From an uncultured Clostridia bacterium (GTDB taxonomy: Bacteria > Bacillota > Clostridia > Christensenellales > Borkfalkiaceae), in assembly GCA_904419075.1 (NCBI GenBank), contig CAJFQM010000007.1:62001-126000 (forward strand): DNA of 64,000 bases, in the 5' to 3' direction. Position 1 is the stretch's first letter, and each line of letters starts with the position of its first letter. A program made the position numbers and the translations under genes. Positions 51,878 to 61,536 of the stretch are shown here, one piece after another. A model generated the notes under the pieces. That model worked only from the letters and a program-made list of their open reading frames with translations. It ran no database searches and had not been told where the DNA came from.

Positions 51878-52069
51878 AAAAAGTATAAACGCATAAAATA
51901 TATGATTGTTTTGAATATTTTTCCGTATTTTATAGATGATTTCTTGTGGAATGAATATTTAATGTATATTTTACGCCCAAAAGAAACAAACTTTTCAAAT
52001 TAAAAATTATCTTCTACTTTGTTTCAATATAAATGTTTTTTCCCGCATAAATTTTTTTTCCCGCTATCG
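51878..52069. other. AT-rich start of the accessory region
   Basis: No gene recognised; base composition drops sharply at the tRNA fragment. Confidence 0.4.
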
Positions 52070-52803
52070 TCAGATATATTCACCAAATGTCCAATTCTTT
52101 TGTACATAGCGATATTTCTTTTCGGGACGGTCAATATTTAGATATGTACACACTGTTTTTGACCTCAAAATACTGCTTATAAGAAACGTATCGCCATTAT
52201 AATAACAAGAAGACACTCCCAAATAAACAGCTTGAGCTATTGAGTGGTAATCTTGCATTTCATCTATTCCTTTTCTATCGTTACCTATAATCTTGCAGTT
52301 TCTCTTTTTGAAATGGAAAAACGAGCTTTCGCAAAGCAAATAGATATTTTTTTCGAGTGTATCAGGATGGATTTTTCCACCTTTTACATATGCCCAATTA
52401 GAGTCTTTCAATCGTGACATATCGAGAATCTCATCAAAAAATCCACAATAAAGCTGACATATAATCCAATGGTCAGCAACCTCGGGGAGAATCTTCGATC
52501 TGTATGATATATGGTCTTGAATTTTTCTGATTATAACATACTTTCCGTCCATCGCCCTAAAGTAATCTTCGTCAAAACAACTCTCTTCCGGAAAATAATT
52601 TTTATCCTTAGTCTTTAACTGAAAAGCAACATAATCACCCACGTTAAAAACAGAGTTACAATACCAATTTACTTTAATCTTCTTTTTGGCATATTGCAGT
52701 GACAGCAGCATTTCCTTAAACACTGCGAGAACTTTTTTCTTTTATCAAGCACTTTCTCGCTTTCGTCCGCCCCTATATTGAGGCCAAATACAGAGTCAAC
52801 CAT
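52070..52803 (-). CDS. AT-rich hypothetical protein requiring a -1 frameshift
   Basis: Frame 1 starts at the ATG at 52803 (MVDSVFGLNIGADESEKVLD) and reaches A_AAA_AAG at 52738-52732, exactly phased as AGA-AAA-AAG. A -1 slip there continues as GTT CTC GCA and joins the long frame VLAVFKEMLLSLQYAKKKIK ending at 52070, giving about 244 aa. Without slipping, frame 1 stops after 40 codons and the long frame has no good start or ribosome site. The long part has NVGDYVAFQLKTKD, DHWIICQLYCGFFDE and FLISSILRSK; no family recognised. Either a programmed frameshift or a one-base deletion in the A-run. Confidence 0.55.
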
Positions 52804-53011
52804 ATTAATTTATCTGCCTTTCCAACATGGAAAACATAAACGCCGTACTGATTGCAGACGGATTATCTCAATCCGACAAGACTTCGCAAGTTAAATCAAA
52901 TCGCCATTTCACAAATGAAAGTCTTAAACGAAACGGAAAAGAGAAAATTATTAAAATAATCCCCTTCCGAAATTTTTGCATGTTTGTTGTGGCGATTGTA
53001 GCATAATCCTC
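52804..53011. other. AT-rich segment without a convincing gene
   Basis: A plus-strand frame of 57 codons (from about 52,827) is open but has no ribosome site and unusual codon use. Confidence 0.35.
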
Positions 53012-53154
53012 GCCGTTGTCAACGCAAAAAATTATTGCTGAAAATTATTACATATTCTAAATTTGAAAGCCGAGCCGATGAACAGCTCGGCTTTTTTCTT
53101 TGTTCCACTTTTTTTATTCTAACGCAATAATTTTTTTGTGATCGTTGACAACGG
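53012..53154. repeat. 143-bp MITE-like segment with terminal inverted repeats
   Basis: Left end GCCGTTGTCAACG-CA-AAAAAATTATTGC (53012-53038) is mirrored by the right end, which reads GCCGTTGTCAACG, ATCACA, AAAAAATTATTGC on the other strand (53124-53154). Between them is a hairpin GCCGAGC / GCTCGGC with TTTTTT. It lies at the broken 3' end of the recombinase pseudogene. Confidence 0.6.
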
Positions 53155-53159
53155 CATCC

Positions 53160-54276
53160 CCCATTTCCAATGAATTTCGTTTCATTCGTCTTATGCTCCT
53201 GCCGCCACCGCAAAGGCAATGCTACCCGTATCAGACGAGTTATTTCCTCAGAGTGTTTTCTTTTTAATTGTAACTCCTTTTTAGCAGAATTTATTGTCTT
53301 ATCCGCAAGCTCGGAATTATGACGTATATATTCTTCACAGATCGCCTCTTCGTCGAGAACGATCCGTCTCGCCATTTCCCGTATATCTTCAAGCACGATT
53401 TCTTCCAAAATACTCGCCGCGATATAATGCGAAAAGCAATATAACTTGCCGTACCGTAAATGAAAACCGCAATTAAAATGATAGAACCGTTTCCCCGTAT
53501 TGCGGCTGACTGTCGTACAAAGTTTCATCATTTCCCTCATCGTAACCGCTGTCCAAATACCTACCGCATTCGGTTTCGGCTTTTATCCGGTTTGGCTATA
53601 AGCATAAACAGCAGGAGAACGGATCCCTTCCTTGTTCAAAACTTCCGCTATCTTCATCGAGCTTATCTCAAAAGCATACATTTCAAATATCCGTCTTACA
53701 ATAGGCGCCGCCTCTTCATCAATGACGGGAGCGCGTTTCTTCTTATCCGTTCCGATTTTATATCCGTAAGCTGCTTTCTTTGCAGGATAAATCCTTTCTT
53801 TGCAGGATAAATCCTTTCTTTCGCATTGCCTCTCTTCACGGCTCGTATCTTCTTGCTTGTATTTGCGGCGTGCCATTCGTTAAACACGTTCATGATCGGC
53901 ATCATTTCCATCGTACCGTTGTCACGGTTTTTCGTATCTACGTTATCTTGTATAGCCATGAACTATATACCAAACGCTGAAAAAACATAATCGATATATC
54001 GCCCGACTTCGATATAATTTCTGCCGAAACGCGACAAATCTTTTACGATAATCGTATTGATCACGCCCATCTTTGCGTCGTCCAAAAGCCGCTGCACTTC
54101 GGGGCATTGAAAGGTTACACCCGAAACGCCGCCATCGATGTATTTCGTCGTGAATTTCGAAGTTATGTTCTTCCGCATACTTTCTGAGGAGCGTACGCTG
54201 ATTATCGATGCATATCGATTCGCCCTGACGTTCGTGAAAGCCTGAGATATAATCCCGCTTAATTCTTCTGTTTCAT
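53160..54276 (-). pseudogene. Decayed large serine recombinase (TnpX-like)
   Basis: Start at 54276 (MKQKN, immediate stop), then scattered frames: LYLRLSR, RTLLRKYAEEHNFEIHDE, YIDGGVSGVTFQCPEVQRLL and INTIIVKDLSRFGRNYIEVG (resolvase catalytic domain), NEWHAANTSKKIRAV, YGYKIGTDKKKRAPVIDEEA and IAEVLNKEGIRSPAVYAYS (recombinase domain), and HFNCGFHLRYGKLYCFSHYI (remains of the zinc ribbon). The active-site Ser region is degraded, and a 20-bp tandem duplication and several frameshifts break it. Four bases after the rep pseudogene. Confidence 0.88.
53781..53820. repeat. 20-bp tandem duplication inside the recombinase
   Basis: TGCAGGATAAATCCTTTCTT occurs twice head to tail (53781-53800, 53801-53820). 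Twenty bases is not a multiple of three, so it shifts the frame. Confidence 0.9.
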
Positions 54277-54280
54277 ACGT

Positions 54281-55031
54281 TTACCTCGCTGCTTTGCAGA
54301 CTTGATTTACGGCAAGAGTTTCCATTGTTTCTTCGAAATCCTTGCCTCCTTTGAAATATCTGCGGACGAAATAAGCCTTTCCGCCCACGGTTTTCCGAAG
54401 GCAATGCACTTCACCCTTGACGAAAAGGGCGTCTCCGTTTACACTCTCCGCCCGAAACGCTCATTGAAAAAACCGTGCCGGATACTCTTTTCCCGTCGGT
54501 GCCGCTTAGTGCCGTAATCCTCGCGTTCTTCCAACTTACCTGGCATTGCGCCTTCGGGTATGTAATTGAGCGCGTGGAAATGTAACCGTTCTCCCAACTC
54601 TCCGCGGTCCCATGCGCCCATATACCGCCAGTCACGCCGTGATGAGAGGTGATAGAGCGTGTTCATCAACGATGAGCGGAAAGTTTCTTCCGTATGCTTT
54701 CGGGATTCGAACGTGTAAGCGCAAAAGAAATTCCATCGGTTGGTATACCCGCGCCGTATTAACCGCTTGTAACGCTCCCAGCGGTTTCGGCTTAAACTGT
54801 TAAAATGTTCTTACACAAACTGTTCCGCCTCATCCTCGTCATTGAACATGGGCGTAAACTCCTGCAACGATTTGGCTTTACGGCTTTTTCAAAGCGTTCC
54901 TCAAACTGCTGCAATTCCTCGCTCTTTTCGCGCTCTTGCCGCCGCCGTTTCTTCCTGTAAGGGCGTTCGGTATGAGGTATCGCTATCCAGTGGCTGCCGT
55001 CATAGTAAATCTTTGCCTCGAGAAGGTTCAT
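54281..55031 (-). pseudogene. Decayed HUH replication initiator (rolling-circle Rep-like)
   Basis: From the ATG at 55031: AKIYYDGSHWIAIPHTERPY, then a frameshift near 54,890 into KSLQEFTPMFNDEDEAEQFV, an in-frame TAA, EHFNSLSRNRWERYKRLIRR, NRWNFFCAYTFESRKHTEET, the nicking motif ERLHFHALNYIPEGAM (HUH, HFH), and after a stop at the GRRV site VNGDALFVKGEVHCL to KDFEETMETL, ending TAA at 54281. This matches Rep proteins that sit beside serine recombinases in Clostridial mobile elements. At least three lesions. Confidence 0.82.
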
Positions 55032-55216
55032 CTTTCATCTCCCCGCTTTAGTAGCGCCGTGCAAACCGCCGTCTGCTCATACTTCGGCAAAGGGAATACC
55101 TTGCCGTGCCGCTCGCCGTTATCTGAACGGTCTTCGTCTTTTTTTCCTGCAAATTCTTGTTCTCCGAAAAAAAATTTGCGCGAAAAAAAAGGCATAGCAC
55201 AAAAGAGAGAAATCAC
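55028..55216 (-). CDS. Small gene coupled to the rep pseudogene
   Basis: Up to 62 codons, ending KVFPLPKYEQTAVCTALLKR-GDER; its TGA overlaps the rep ATG (ATGA). The true start is uncertain: the first ATG (55216) lies inside the leader repeat, and a start near 55,150 after CGGAG is possible. Part of a mobile-element operon; function unknown. Confidence 0.5.
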   Translation of the reverse strand: MISLFCAMPFFSRKFFFGEQEFAGKKDEDRSDNGERHGKVFPLPKYEQTAVCTALLKRGDER

Positions 55217-55380
55217 TGTCAGTTAGTTTCTTTCTTTTATGTTATGCCCTTGAAGATAACGACCCCGCCCGACTCTTCCGCTCGGGGTAACGGCGCGGTA
55301 ATTCTCAGCCTGCTACAATCTCAATGGTATCGCTTCACGGCTTCTCTATTCTTTTCTTTCAAATCATAAATCGGCGCTCT
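55165..55380 (-). repeat. Diverged leader repeat, copy B
   Basis: Minus strand: GCCGATTTATGATT near the start, then GTTATCTTCAAGGGCATAAC, ACATAAAAGAAAG, TTTCTCTCTTTTGTGC, TATGCC and a T-run, leading into the small gene. Matches copy A at 7.3-7.5 kb block by block. Confidence 0.65.
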
Positions 55381-55419
55381 TATTCAGTTGTACCAAACCC
55401 TTTTCAGGTGCATGTGCCT

Positions 55420-55448
55420 ATTATATGCCCTCTCAAAGGAATCGTCAA
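55420..55448 (-). promoter_or_regulatory. Promoter of the decayed rep-recombinase operon
   Basis: TTGACG (55448-55443), 17-bp spacer, TATAAT (55425-55420). It gives a leader of about 200 bases containing copy B. Confidence 0.8.
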
Positions 55449-55548
55449 ACGTATGTTCATATATTTTTAGAAAAAGCAGAAATTTATTCGAGGTTATCCA
55501 CAATACCGAAGGGAAAAAGCGGAACAGCAAATAAAAACATACGTAGCT

Positions 55549-55671
55549 TTACAATGAACGCCCGTCCGACACGTATTTTTTTCGAATACCGCCCGTTTGG
55601 AAACGGCGGTTTGAGTTATCGTTTGAGCGGTTGCGTTTCGGCCTGTTTTTAGGCGTGAGCTTGTCTGCCAC
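55549..55671 (-). CDS. Basic 40-residue peptide, probable gene fragment
   Basis: GTG start at 55671, reading VADKLTPKNRPKRNRSNDNS to a TAA at 55549; very rich in Lys, Arg and Asn. It resembles N-termini of mobilisation proteins, but this is a guess. No clear ribosome site. Confidence 0.3.
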   Translation of the reverse strand: MADKLTPKNRPKRNRSNDNSNRRFQTGGIRKKYVSDGRSL

Positions 55672-55700
55672 TTACTATTTTCGTCCCGTTTTTTGCATAG

Positions 55701-55733
55701 CAAAACCGCCCCTTTCGGAGCGGCTTTGAAAGA
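55701..55733 (-). terminator. Terminator of the LRR lipoprotein gene
   Basis: Read leftwards AAAGCCGCTCC-GAAA-GGGGCGGTTTT, 12 bases after the stop. Confidence 0.8.
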
Positions 55734-55744
55734 TATTGGTTATA

Positions 55745-58700
55745 TTAAACTGTTTCTTTTGTCCATATTATAGGTGTTACTCCGTCCACGTCATAGTGCC
55801 AATAATTGCCATCCGGAACTGTTATTTCTCCTGTAAAGGGGTTATCCTCACTATACCAAAAAGTTTCATATTCAGAAATATTTCCGCCCGGGCGTTCTAT
55901 ATCCCACCATTCATCCGGCCCTGCACAATAATAGACTTTAGTGGGAGTTTCTTTTAAAGGAAACGCATTCGTCCCAATATATGTTACGCTATTTGGAACA
56001 ATTAATGTTACAGTTTCACTTTGAGAAAAAGCATAATCTTCAATTTTTTTGACTTGGTAGACAACATTTTCGAAAATAATTTGATCCTTTATAATTATGT
56101 CTCCTCTAGCCAATCCTTGGTGAGGTAATACAGCTTCCCCGTCTTTAAGCTTATAACGCACATCATCCTGTACAATGTATATGTATCCGTCATTTGCCAC
56201 GCCGTATTGTCCGAAACCGGTTCCCCATACCACAGGACAACCTGAATCGGTCGATGAATTTTTATTCCAAAGCTCATCCCAACCGGCGGGTTTTTCCCCG
56301 ATTTCACAACGAATTGTGAGTGCATCGCAAACAGAAAATGCTCGGCTGCCAATGTATTCTACATTTTTAGGTATATAAATATCGGTCATATATCTACAAC
56401 CACTAAATGCACTAGAGCCTATGCTCTTAACGTTGATGTCTAAGATAATCGGCATGCCGTTTGCACACAATCTAAAACAATTCGCAAATGCACTGTCTCC
56501 TATAATTTGCAAGGCAGATGATAAATCTGCATAATGGAGTGTTTCACACCCAAAGAATGCATAATTTCCTATGTCCATAACAGAATCAGGGAGATAAATT
56601 GTTGTTAGAGAAATACAACCATAAAAAGTACTATCGGCAATCGTAGTCAATCCTTCCGGAAGTTCTGCAGCTATAAGCGAGGCACAATCATAAAATGCGC
56701 TTTCTCCAATACTTTTTACTGAATCGGAAATTGTGATCTTTGTAATTAGATCGCAACCACAGAATGCATAATCAGTAATTTTTGTAACTTTATCTGAAAT
56801 ATGAATTTCACCTTCAATTTCTTTCCCGTTTATATAAAGAACTCTATCCCCTTCTTGTTCCCCGTAGGGTACAGGTCCCATCAGAGATTTCAAGCCTTCG
56901 ATTATACACCAATCGTCAACGGTCCCGAGATAATTAATAACGAAACCGCCGCAATCAGAAAAAGCACTCGCTCCGATATTTTTAATATTCTTACCAAATG
57001 AAATTTCTTCTAATGCAACACATTCGTAAAAACAACTTTCCGGGATAATGTCTAAAAAACAATCTACAGAGAAGCTAACTTTTTTTAAAGAAGAACAACG
57101 GCTGAAAACATTTTGTCCCATTTCGCGCACTGTATAAGGGATAGTAATATTTTCTATCTTACTACATATTGAGAAAGCACCTCTACCAATAGAAGTCAAG
57201 CCTTCCTGCAAACTGATAGTATGTAAGGCAGTGCATTCGCTAAAGGCGGAATCACCAATCGTTTTGATATTTCTGGTGAGATACACTCTTTCCAGCGAAG
57301 TGCAACCATTAAACGAATAATCTCCTAATGACGTAACCTTAGAAGGAATCTTAATTTCTTGCAACGCAATGCAATTATTAAAAGCAAAACTTCCTATTTC
57401 CCCGGAAATACCGGTTCCGAAATTAACTGTCTCAAGGGCAATGCAGTCTTTGAACATTGAGCTATAAATCTGCGTAATCCCGTTGCCCAGTGTAACTTCG
57501 CGTAAAACAGCATTATTTCCCAGCCCGGAAACCGACTCTATTCCATTACCAATCACTACTGTTTCCAGCGATGAGCATCCGCTAAACATTAAGGTATTGT
57601 TACATGTCGCACTATCAGGGATAACTATATTCTTAATTGACGGGCAATTTGTCAGAGCATATCCGGAAATATTTCCAATTCCATCTTCCAAAATAAGCTC
57701 TGTAAGCGAATCGCAACCAGAAAAGGCATAATCTCCAATCATCTGTACGCTTGCGGGTACCGTAATGTTTTCTATAGCAGAACAATATTCAAATGCGTTT
57801 TGGCCGATCTCTATCAGTCCTTCAGGCAAAATAACTTCTGCAAGCTTTTTATATCCGCTAAACGCATATGCACCGATTGTACGTACGCCTGCGGGAATGG
57901 TGAGCGAGGTAACTTCTTGACCGTTTAAATACAGTGTTGCCCCCGTGCAGAGCGGATTTCCGTTTTCACCGAAATTTGTCATACACCATGCAGACATATC
58001 GCTTATATGCACTTCTTTCAAATTTATACACCCTCGGAAAGCAGCCGCACCGACAAATTTTAACGAAGAGGGAAGTGTAATCTTTATAAGTGAACGATTA
58101 TCCGAAAAAGTCCTTTCTTCGATTTGTTCTCCGCTTGTGATTGTAAGCTCTTTCAATTCAAGATTGGCAACGCTTTTTGCCGCAATAGCGGGGACAGAAG
58201 CCTCAGATAAATTGACACAGCCACTGAATATATTGGATCCAACTTCTTTTATACTATCCGGAATGGTGATATCCTCCAATGAAACACATTTTTCAAATGC
58301 AAGGGCACCAATACGAGTTACACTGTCAGGTATTGATATATTACAAAGATTTGAACAATCGCTGAATGCCCGTTCCGCTATTTCCGTAACCAGTAATCCG
58401 TTATATTCAGCAGGAATGATAACATTCACGGGGTCGAATCCTTCTCCTGCTTTCACAGAGTAACCGTTCCCGGTTGATAAAAATTCAAGTCCGTATGTAT
58501 ATCCGAGCTCAAAACCGCAAACAGAACAAAAACTTTCGGGTTCGTTATTCCAAATGTGGGATTCCTGACCTTGTTTTGCTTTACATACGGTACATTCCCG
58601 CCAATGCGAATATTCGTCTGTAAAGTAAATATCAGAAAAATTGTGTTCTTTTAAAGGAAGATACAACGAACTTTGGTCCAATTCCTGGATTCCTTCCGCG

Positions 58701-59827
58701 TCGGAAAAGGTATTAAAACATGCTGAACACTGCCAGTATTCTATATTGCCAGGTACGGCACATGTTGATTCCTGCGCATCATAATGCGTAAGGTTATGTC
58801 CTGGTGCAGGAACAATTGTATCTTCTTTTGATACAGGAACTTGCGCCGTACTATCCGCAAAAATGCCGCCACACCGGGAACAAGTCCAATACTCTATATT
58901 GCCGTTTTGCGTACACGTTGCATTTCGGTCAGCAATATATTGCGTATCATGTCCTTGTGCGGGGACATATAAATCATCGGAAGAAGAGATTTCAGTATCT
59001 CCGTTTCCGTCCCAATAATTATTATTACACCGTATACAATGGTAATGCCCGACTACGCCCTCTTGTGTACAGGTTGCTGTTTTTTCAAGCCATTCCATAT
59101 CGTGACCTAAAGCAACCGTATCTGCCGTATTTATAGCAGTCACGCATTCAGCATCTGAAAACATGGCATAGCAATTTTTGCACTGCCAGTATTCTATATT
59201 TCCTCCCTCAGTACAGGTTGCCTGTACAGCTGCGTAATGCTCTAATTCATGATGTCCGTCAAGTATTACTGAATTTTTATCGGCAATTTCTTTTATGCAC
59301 GCTTCATCTTCAAAATACAAGCCACACGTGTCGCATTCCCAGTATTCAATATTACCGTCCTCTGTGCAAGAGGCGGATTTTGCAGCAATATACTTAGGAT
59401 TGTGATGGGCAGCAATCCTAACAGTTGCCTTATCAGATATTTCTAAGGAACCAGCCTCATCAGCAAAATATTTACCGCACGCTTCGCATTCCCAATACTC
59501 TTTATTGCCGTCTTCTGTACAACTTTCGATTTTCGGGGCATGATATACGAGTTTATGCGTCGCGGGTATCAGAAAATAACTTTCTTTCAATATTTCTTTG
59601 TTACCTTCGGCATCTGAAAATAATTTGCCGCATTTCGAACATGTCCAGTATTCAATGTTACCATCTTCCGTGCAAGTAGGCTCGTTAGCTTCGTGATACA
59701 CTAATACATGTTCATGCTCCGAATTTTTATCACCCTTGGGATTATTGCTGTCACAAGCGGCAAGTCCTATTGCACAAAATATTGCCGCTATCATAATAAA
59801 TATGCAAATTAAATATTTGCGTTTCAC
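55745..59827 (-). CDS. Giant lipoprotein with zinc-ribbon-like repeats and BspA-type leucine-rich repeats
   Basis: 1360 aa from a GTG at 59827 (AGGAGG seven bases upstream). Signal peptide with lipobox (AIGLAAC). Residues about 40-440 hold seven to eight units of about 50 residues of the form CTEDGNIEYWxCxxCGKxFxD ending in H. Residues about 450-1250 are roughly thirty BspA-type LRRs (for example SVTRIGALAFEKCVSLEDIT, IPDSVKEVGxxxFSGC). The last 100 residues are a capping region with WYSEDNPFTGEITVPDG. BspA proteins bind host matrix or other cells; adhesion is inferred. More AT-rich than genes at the left. Confidence 0.88.
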   Translation of the reverse strand: MKRKYLICIFIMIAAIFCAIGLAACDSNNPKGDKNSEHEHVLVYHEANEPTCTEDGNIEYWTCSKCGKLFSDAEGNKEILKESYFLIPATHKLVYHAPKIESCTEDGNKEYWECEACGKYFADEAGSLEISDKATVRIAAHHNPKYIAAKSASCTEDGNIEYWECDTCGLYFEDEACIKEIADKNSVILDGHHELEHYAAVQATCTEGGNIEYWQCKNCYAMFSDAECVTAINTADTVALGHDMEWLEKTATCTQEGVVGHYHCIRCNNNYWDGNGDTEISSSDDLYVPAQGHDTQYIADRNATCTQNGNIEYWTCSRCGGIFADSTAQVPVSKEDTIVPAPGHNLTHYDAQESTCAVPGNIEYWQCSACFNTFSDAEGIQELDQSSLYLPLKEHNFSDIYFTDEYSHWRECTVCKAKQGQESHIWNNEPESFCSVCGFELGYTYGLEFLSTGNGYSVKAGEGFDPVNVIIPAEYNGLLVTEIAERAFSDCSNLCNISIPDSVTRIGALAFEKCVSLEDITIPDSIKEVGSNIFSGCVNLSEASVPAIAAKSVANLELKELTITSGEQIEERTFSDNRSLIKITLPSSLKFVGAAAFRGCINLKEVHISDMSAWCMTNFGENGNPLCTGATLYLNGQEVTSLTIPAGVRTIGAYAFSGYKKLAEVILPEGLIEIGQNAFEYCSAIENITVPASVQMIGDYAFSGCDSLTELILEDGIGNISGYALTNCPSIKNIVIPDSATCNNTLMFSGCSSLETVVIGNGIESVSGLGNNAVLREVTLGNGITQIYSSMFKDCIALETVNFGTGISGEIGSFAFNNCIALQEIKIPSKVTSLGDYSFNGCTSLERVYLTRNIKTIGDSAFSECTALHTISLQEGLTSIGRGAFSICSKIENITIPYTVREMGQNVFSRCSSLKKVSFSVDCFLDIIPESCFYECVALEEISFGKNIKNIGASAFSDCGGFVINYLGTVDDWCIIEGLKSLMGPVPYGEQEGDRVLYINGKEIEGEIHISDKVTKITDYAFCGCDLITKITISDSVKSIGESAFYDCASLIAAELPEGLTTIADSTFYGCISLTTIYLPDSVMDIGNYAFFGCETLHYADLSSALQIIGDSAFANCFRLCANGMPIILDINVKSIGSSAFSGCRYMTDIYIPKNVEYIGSRAFSVCDALTIRCEIGEKPAGWDELWNKNSSTDSGCPVVWGTGFGQYGVANDGYIYIVQDDVRYKLKDGEAVLPHQGLARGDIIIKDQIIFENVVYQVKKIEDYAFSQSETVTLIVPNSVTYIGTNAFPLKETPTKVYYCAGPDEWWDIERPGGNISEYETFWYSEDNPFTGEITVPDGNYWHYDVDGVTPIIWTKETV

Positions 59828-59870
59828 TGAAAATCCTCCTGACACATATTATTAAATATTTTCATGTGTT

Positions 59871-61152
59871 TTATTTTTTGTCCTGCGTTCTCTGTATGCT
59901 GCCGTCCGTACAAACGATCGCATCATAGACCGCTCCGTTCCGCCACGTTTGCGCCCCGTTGACTTTAGTTCCGCCGACCTCTTTCCATTGTCCCATCGTC
60001 CCGCGGAAAGTTACGGAAGTAAGACCGGAACACCCCGTGAAATAATCATATTCGACAGTGGTTATTCTGTCATTAAAAGTAATTGACTCAAGCCATTGCA
60101 CAATAATAGAACGCAAAGTATTCCATTTGGTACACGGTATCCGGAATAATAAAATCTCCCGTCCGTCCTGTGGGAACTCGTAAAAGTTTCAAGCCCGTTT
60201 TATCGTAAAGCACTCCATCGACAAATAGGATTTGTTTTCGGCAGAAACATGGATGGCGGTGATGTCGGGACTGCTTTTGTTATAGACTTCGATCAAGTGC
60301 GTAGCGCCGTCAAAAGCATCGCTTTCAATCAAAGCAACATTCTCGGGAACGGTAAAAGTAATCAGCCCCGAACAATTCTCGAAAACACGCACTCCAATCG
60401 TCTCGATAGTATCGGGAAGCGTAATGGAAGTAAGAAGCACCCAACCGCTGAATGCCATCGAATCAATTGCTGTCAGACTGTCGGGGAATACGACCGAAAC
60501 AAGTTTCTTACATTCCATGAACACCGCTTGCGAAATCGAAGTAAAGCCTTTCGGGATTACGACAGAGGTGATACTCATGTTTTGGCGGAAAGCTTCTTCG
60601 AATCCTTTGACGGGCAGAGTTTCACCCTCAAACTGCGCATGGGCGGGGATTATAAGGTCTGTATCCGTTGCCGTTCCGATAGACGCAACGATAAGTTTTG
60701 CGTTCTCACCGTTTCCCGACTTTGTGTATTCCAACCTCTCGGTATATTACATTTCATAGCCGCATACTTTGCAAATATTTTGTTCGTTTCATTGGTGCTT
60801 GCCTTATTCAGAAACAAGGTCGTGTCCGCAAGTTTCCGCATGCCGGTGCTCGGTTTCGTCTTTTCTCTGCCGCAGACTGTACAAACATATTTTATTGATC
60901 CCGTCGTTCCACAGCCAGAAGGTGTAATCACCGTACCGCTATCTCATTCGGGCTACTCTTTTAGGGTATTGGCGGTACAGCCAGTGCATCTGTGCCAGTG
61001 GTTTTCCTCATCGCTCGTCCATTCCGTCGAAAAAGCGTGCTCATGCTTTTCTTCAGGATTAGGACTCAGAGTTGTTGACGTACACGCTGTAAAACTGAAT
61101 ACACCCGTGAAAACCATTATTATGGCTAACATCGACAAAAGTATTTTTTCAT
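59871..61152 (-). pseudogene. Decayed paralogue of the LRR lipoprotein
   Basis: ATG at 61152 after AGGAG; the frame breaks at once (one A missing in the run after ATG) and continues as LLSMLAIIMVFTGVFSFTAC (signal peptide and lipobox), EKHEHAFSTEWTSDEENHWH, then shifted fragments: CGTTGSIKYVCTVCGREKTK, NGENAKLIVASIGTATDTDL with four LRRs (VFPDSLTAIDSMAF, LPDTIETIGVRVFENCSGLI), and the C-terminal ITFNDRITTVEYDYFTGC to the stop at 59871. Several frameshifts. Confidence 0.75.
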
Positions 61153-61241
61153 CTTGCTCTCCTGTAAATTTTATAGAGCAGGGCATAATTAAAGGGCGCA
61201 TCCAATCGAAAACACGCCCTGCACCTGTATCTCCGATTGTT

Positions 61242-61324
61242 GGCACAAAACTTCCCTTATAACGAAAATAGAAATACGAAATGTCTATTCGTACCCGTTA
61301 TAAGGTATTATGAAGTTTTGTGCC
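61242..61324. repeat. 83-bp imperfect palindrome
   Basis: GGCACAAAACTTC then CCTTATAACG on the left is mirrored by CGTTATAAGG, six unpaired bases, GAAGTTTTGTGCC on the right. An inner inverted pair TACGAA / TTCGTA sits in the loop. Confidence 0.75.
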
Positions 61325-61536
61325 GATTACAGTATACCATAGGCGGGCAAATTTTGCAAGAACAGCGCGGGTATTTGCTATAAAAAATAAATATCCACCC
61401 GCATAGCGGGCGGTATTTTATTTTCGGCTATAAGCCTAATCAGTACCGACAGCGCACAAGTACGCCGAAGAATTGACCTGCCAGTCATGCATTTGTTACT
61501 TGCTGCCCTTAAAAGGATCGTTAGGGTCGAACACGC

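Noticed and set aside
52827-53003. 57-codon plus-strand frame MENINAVLIADG
   Set aside because: No ribosome site or promoter and AT-driven composition; kept only as an intergenic note.
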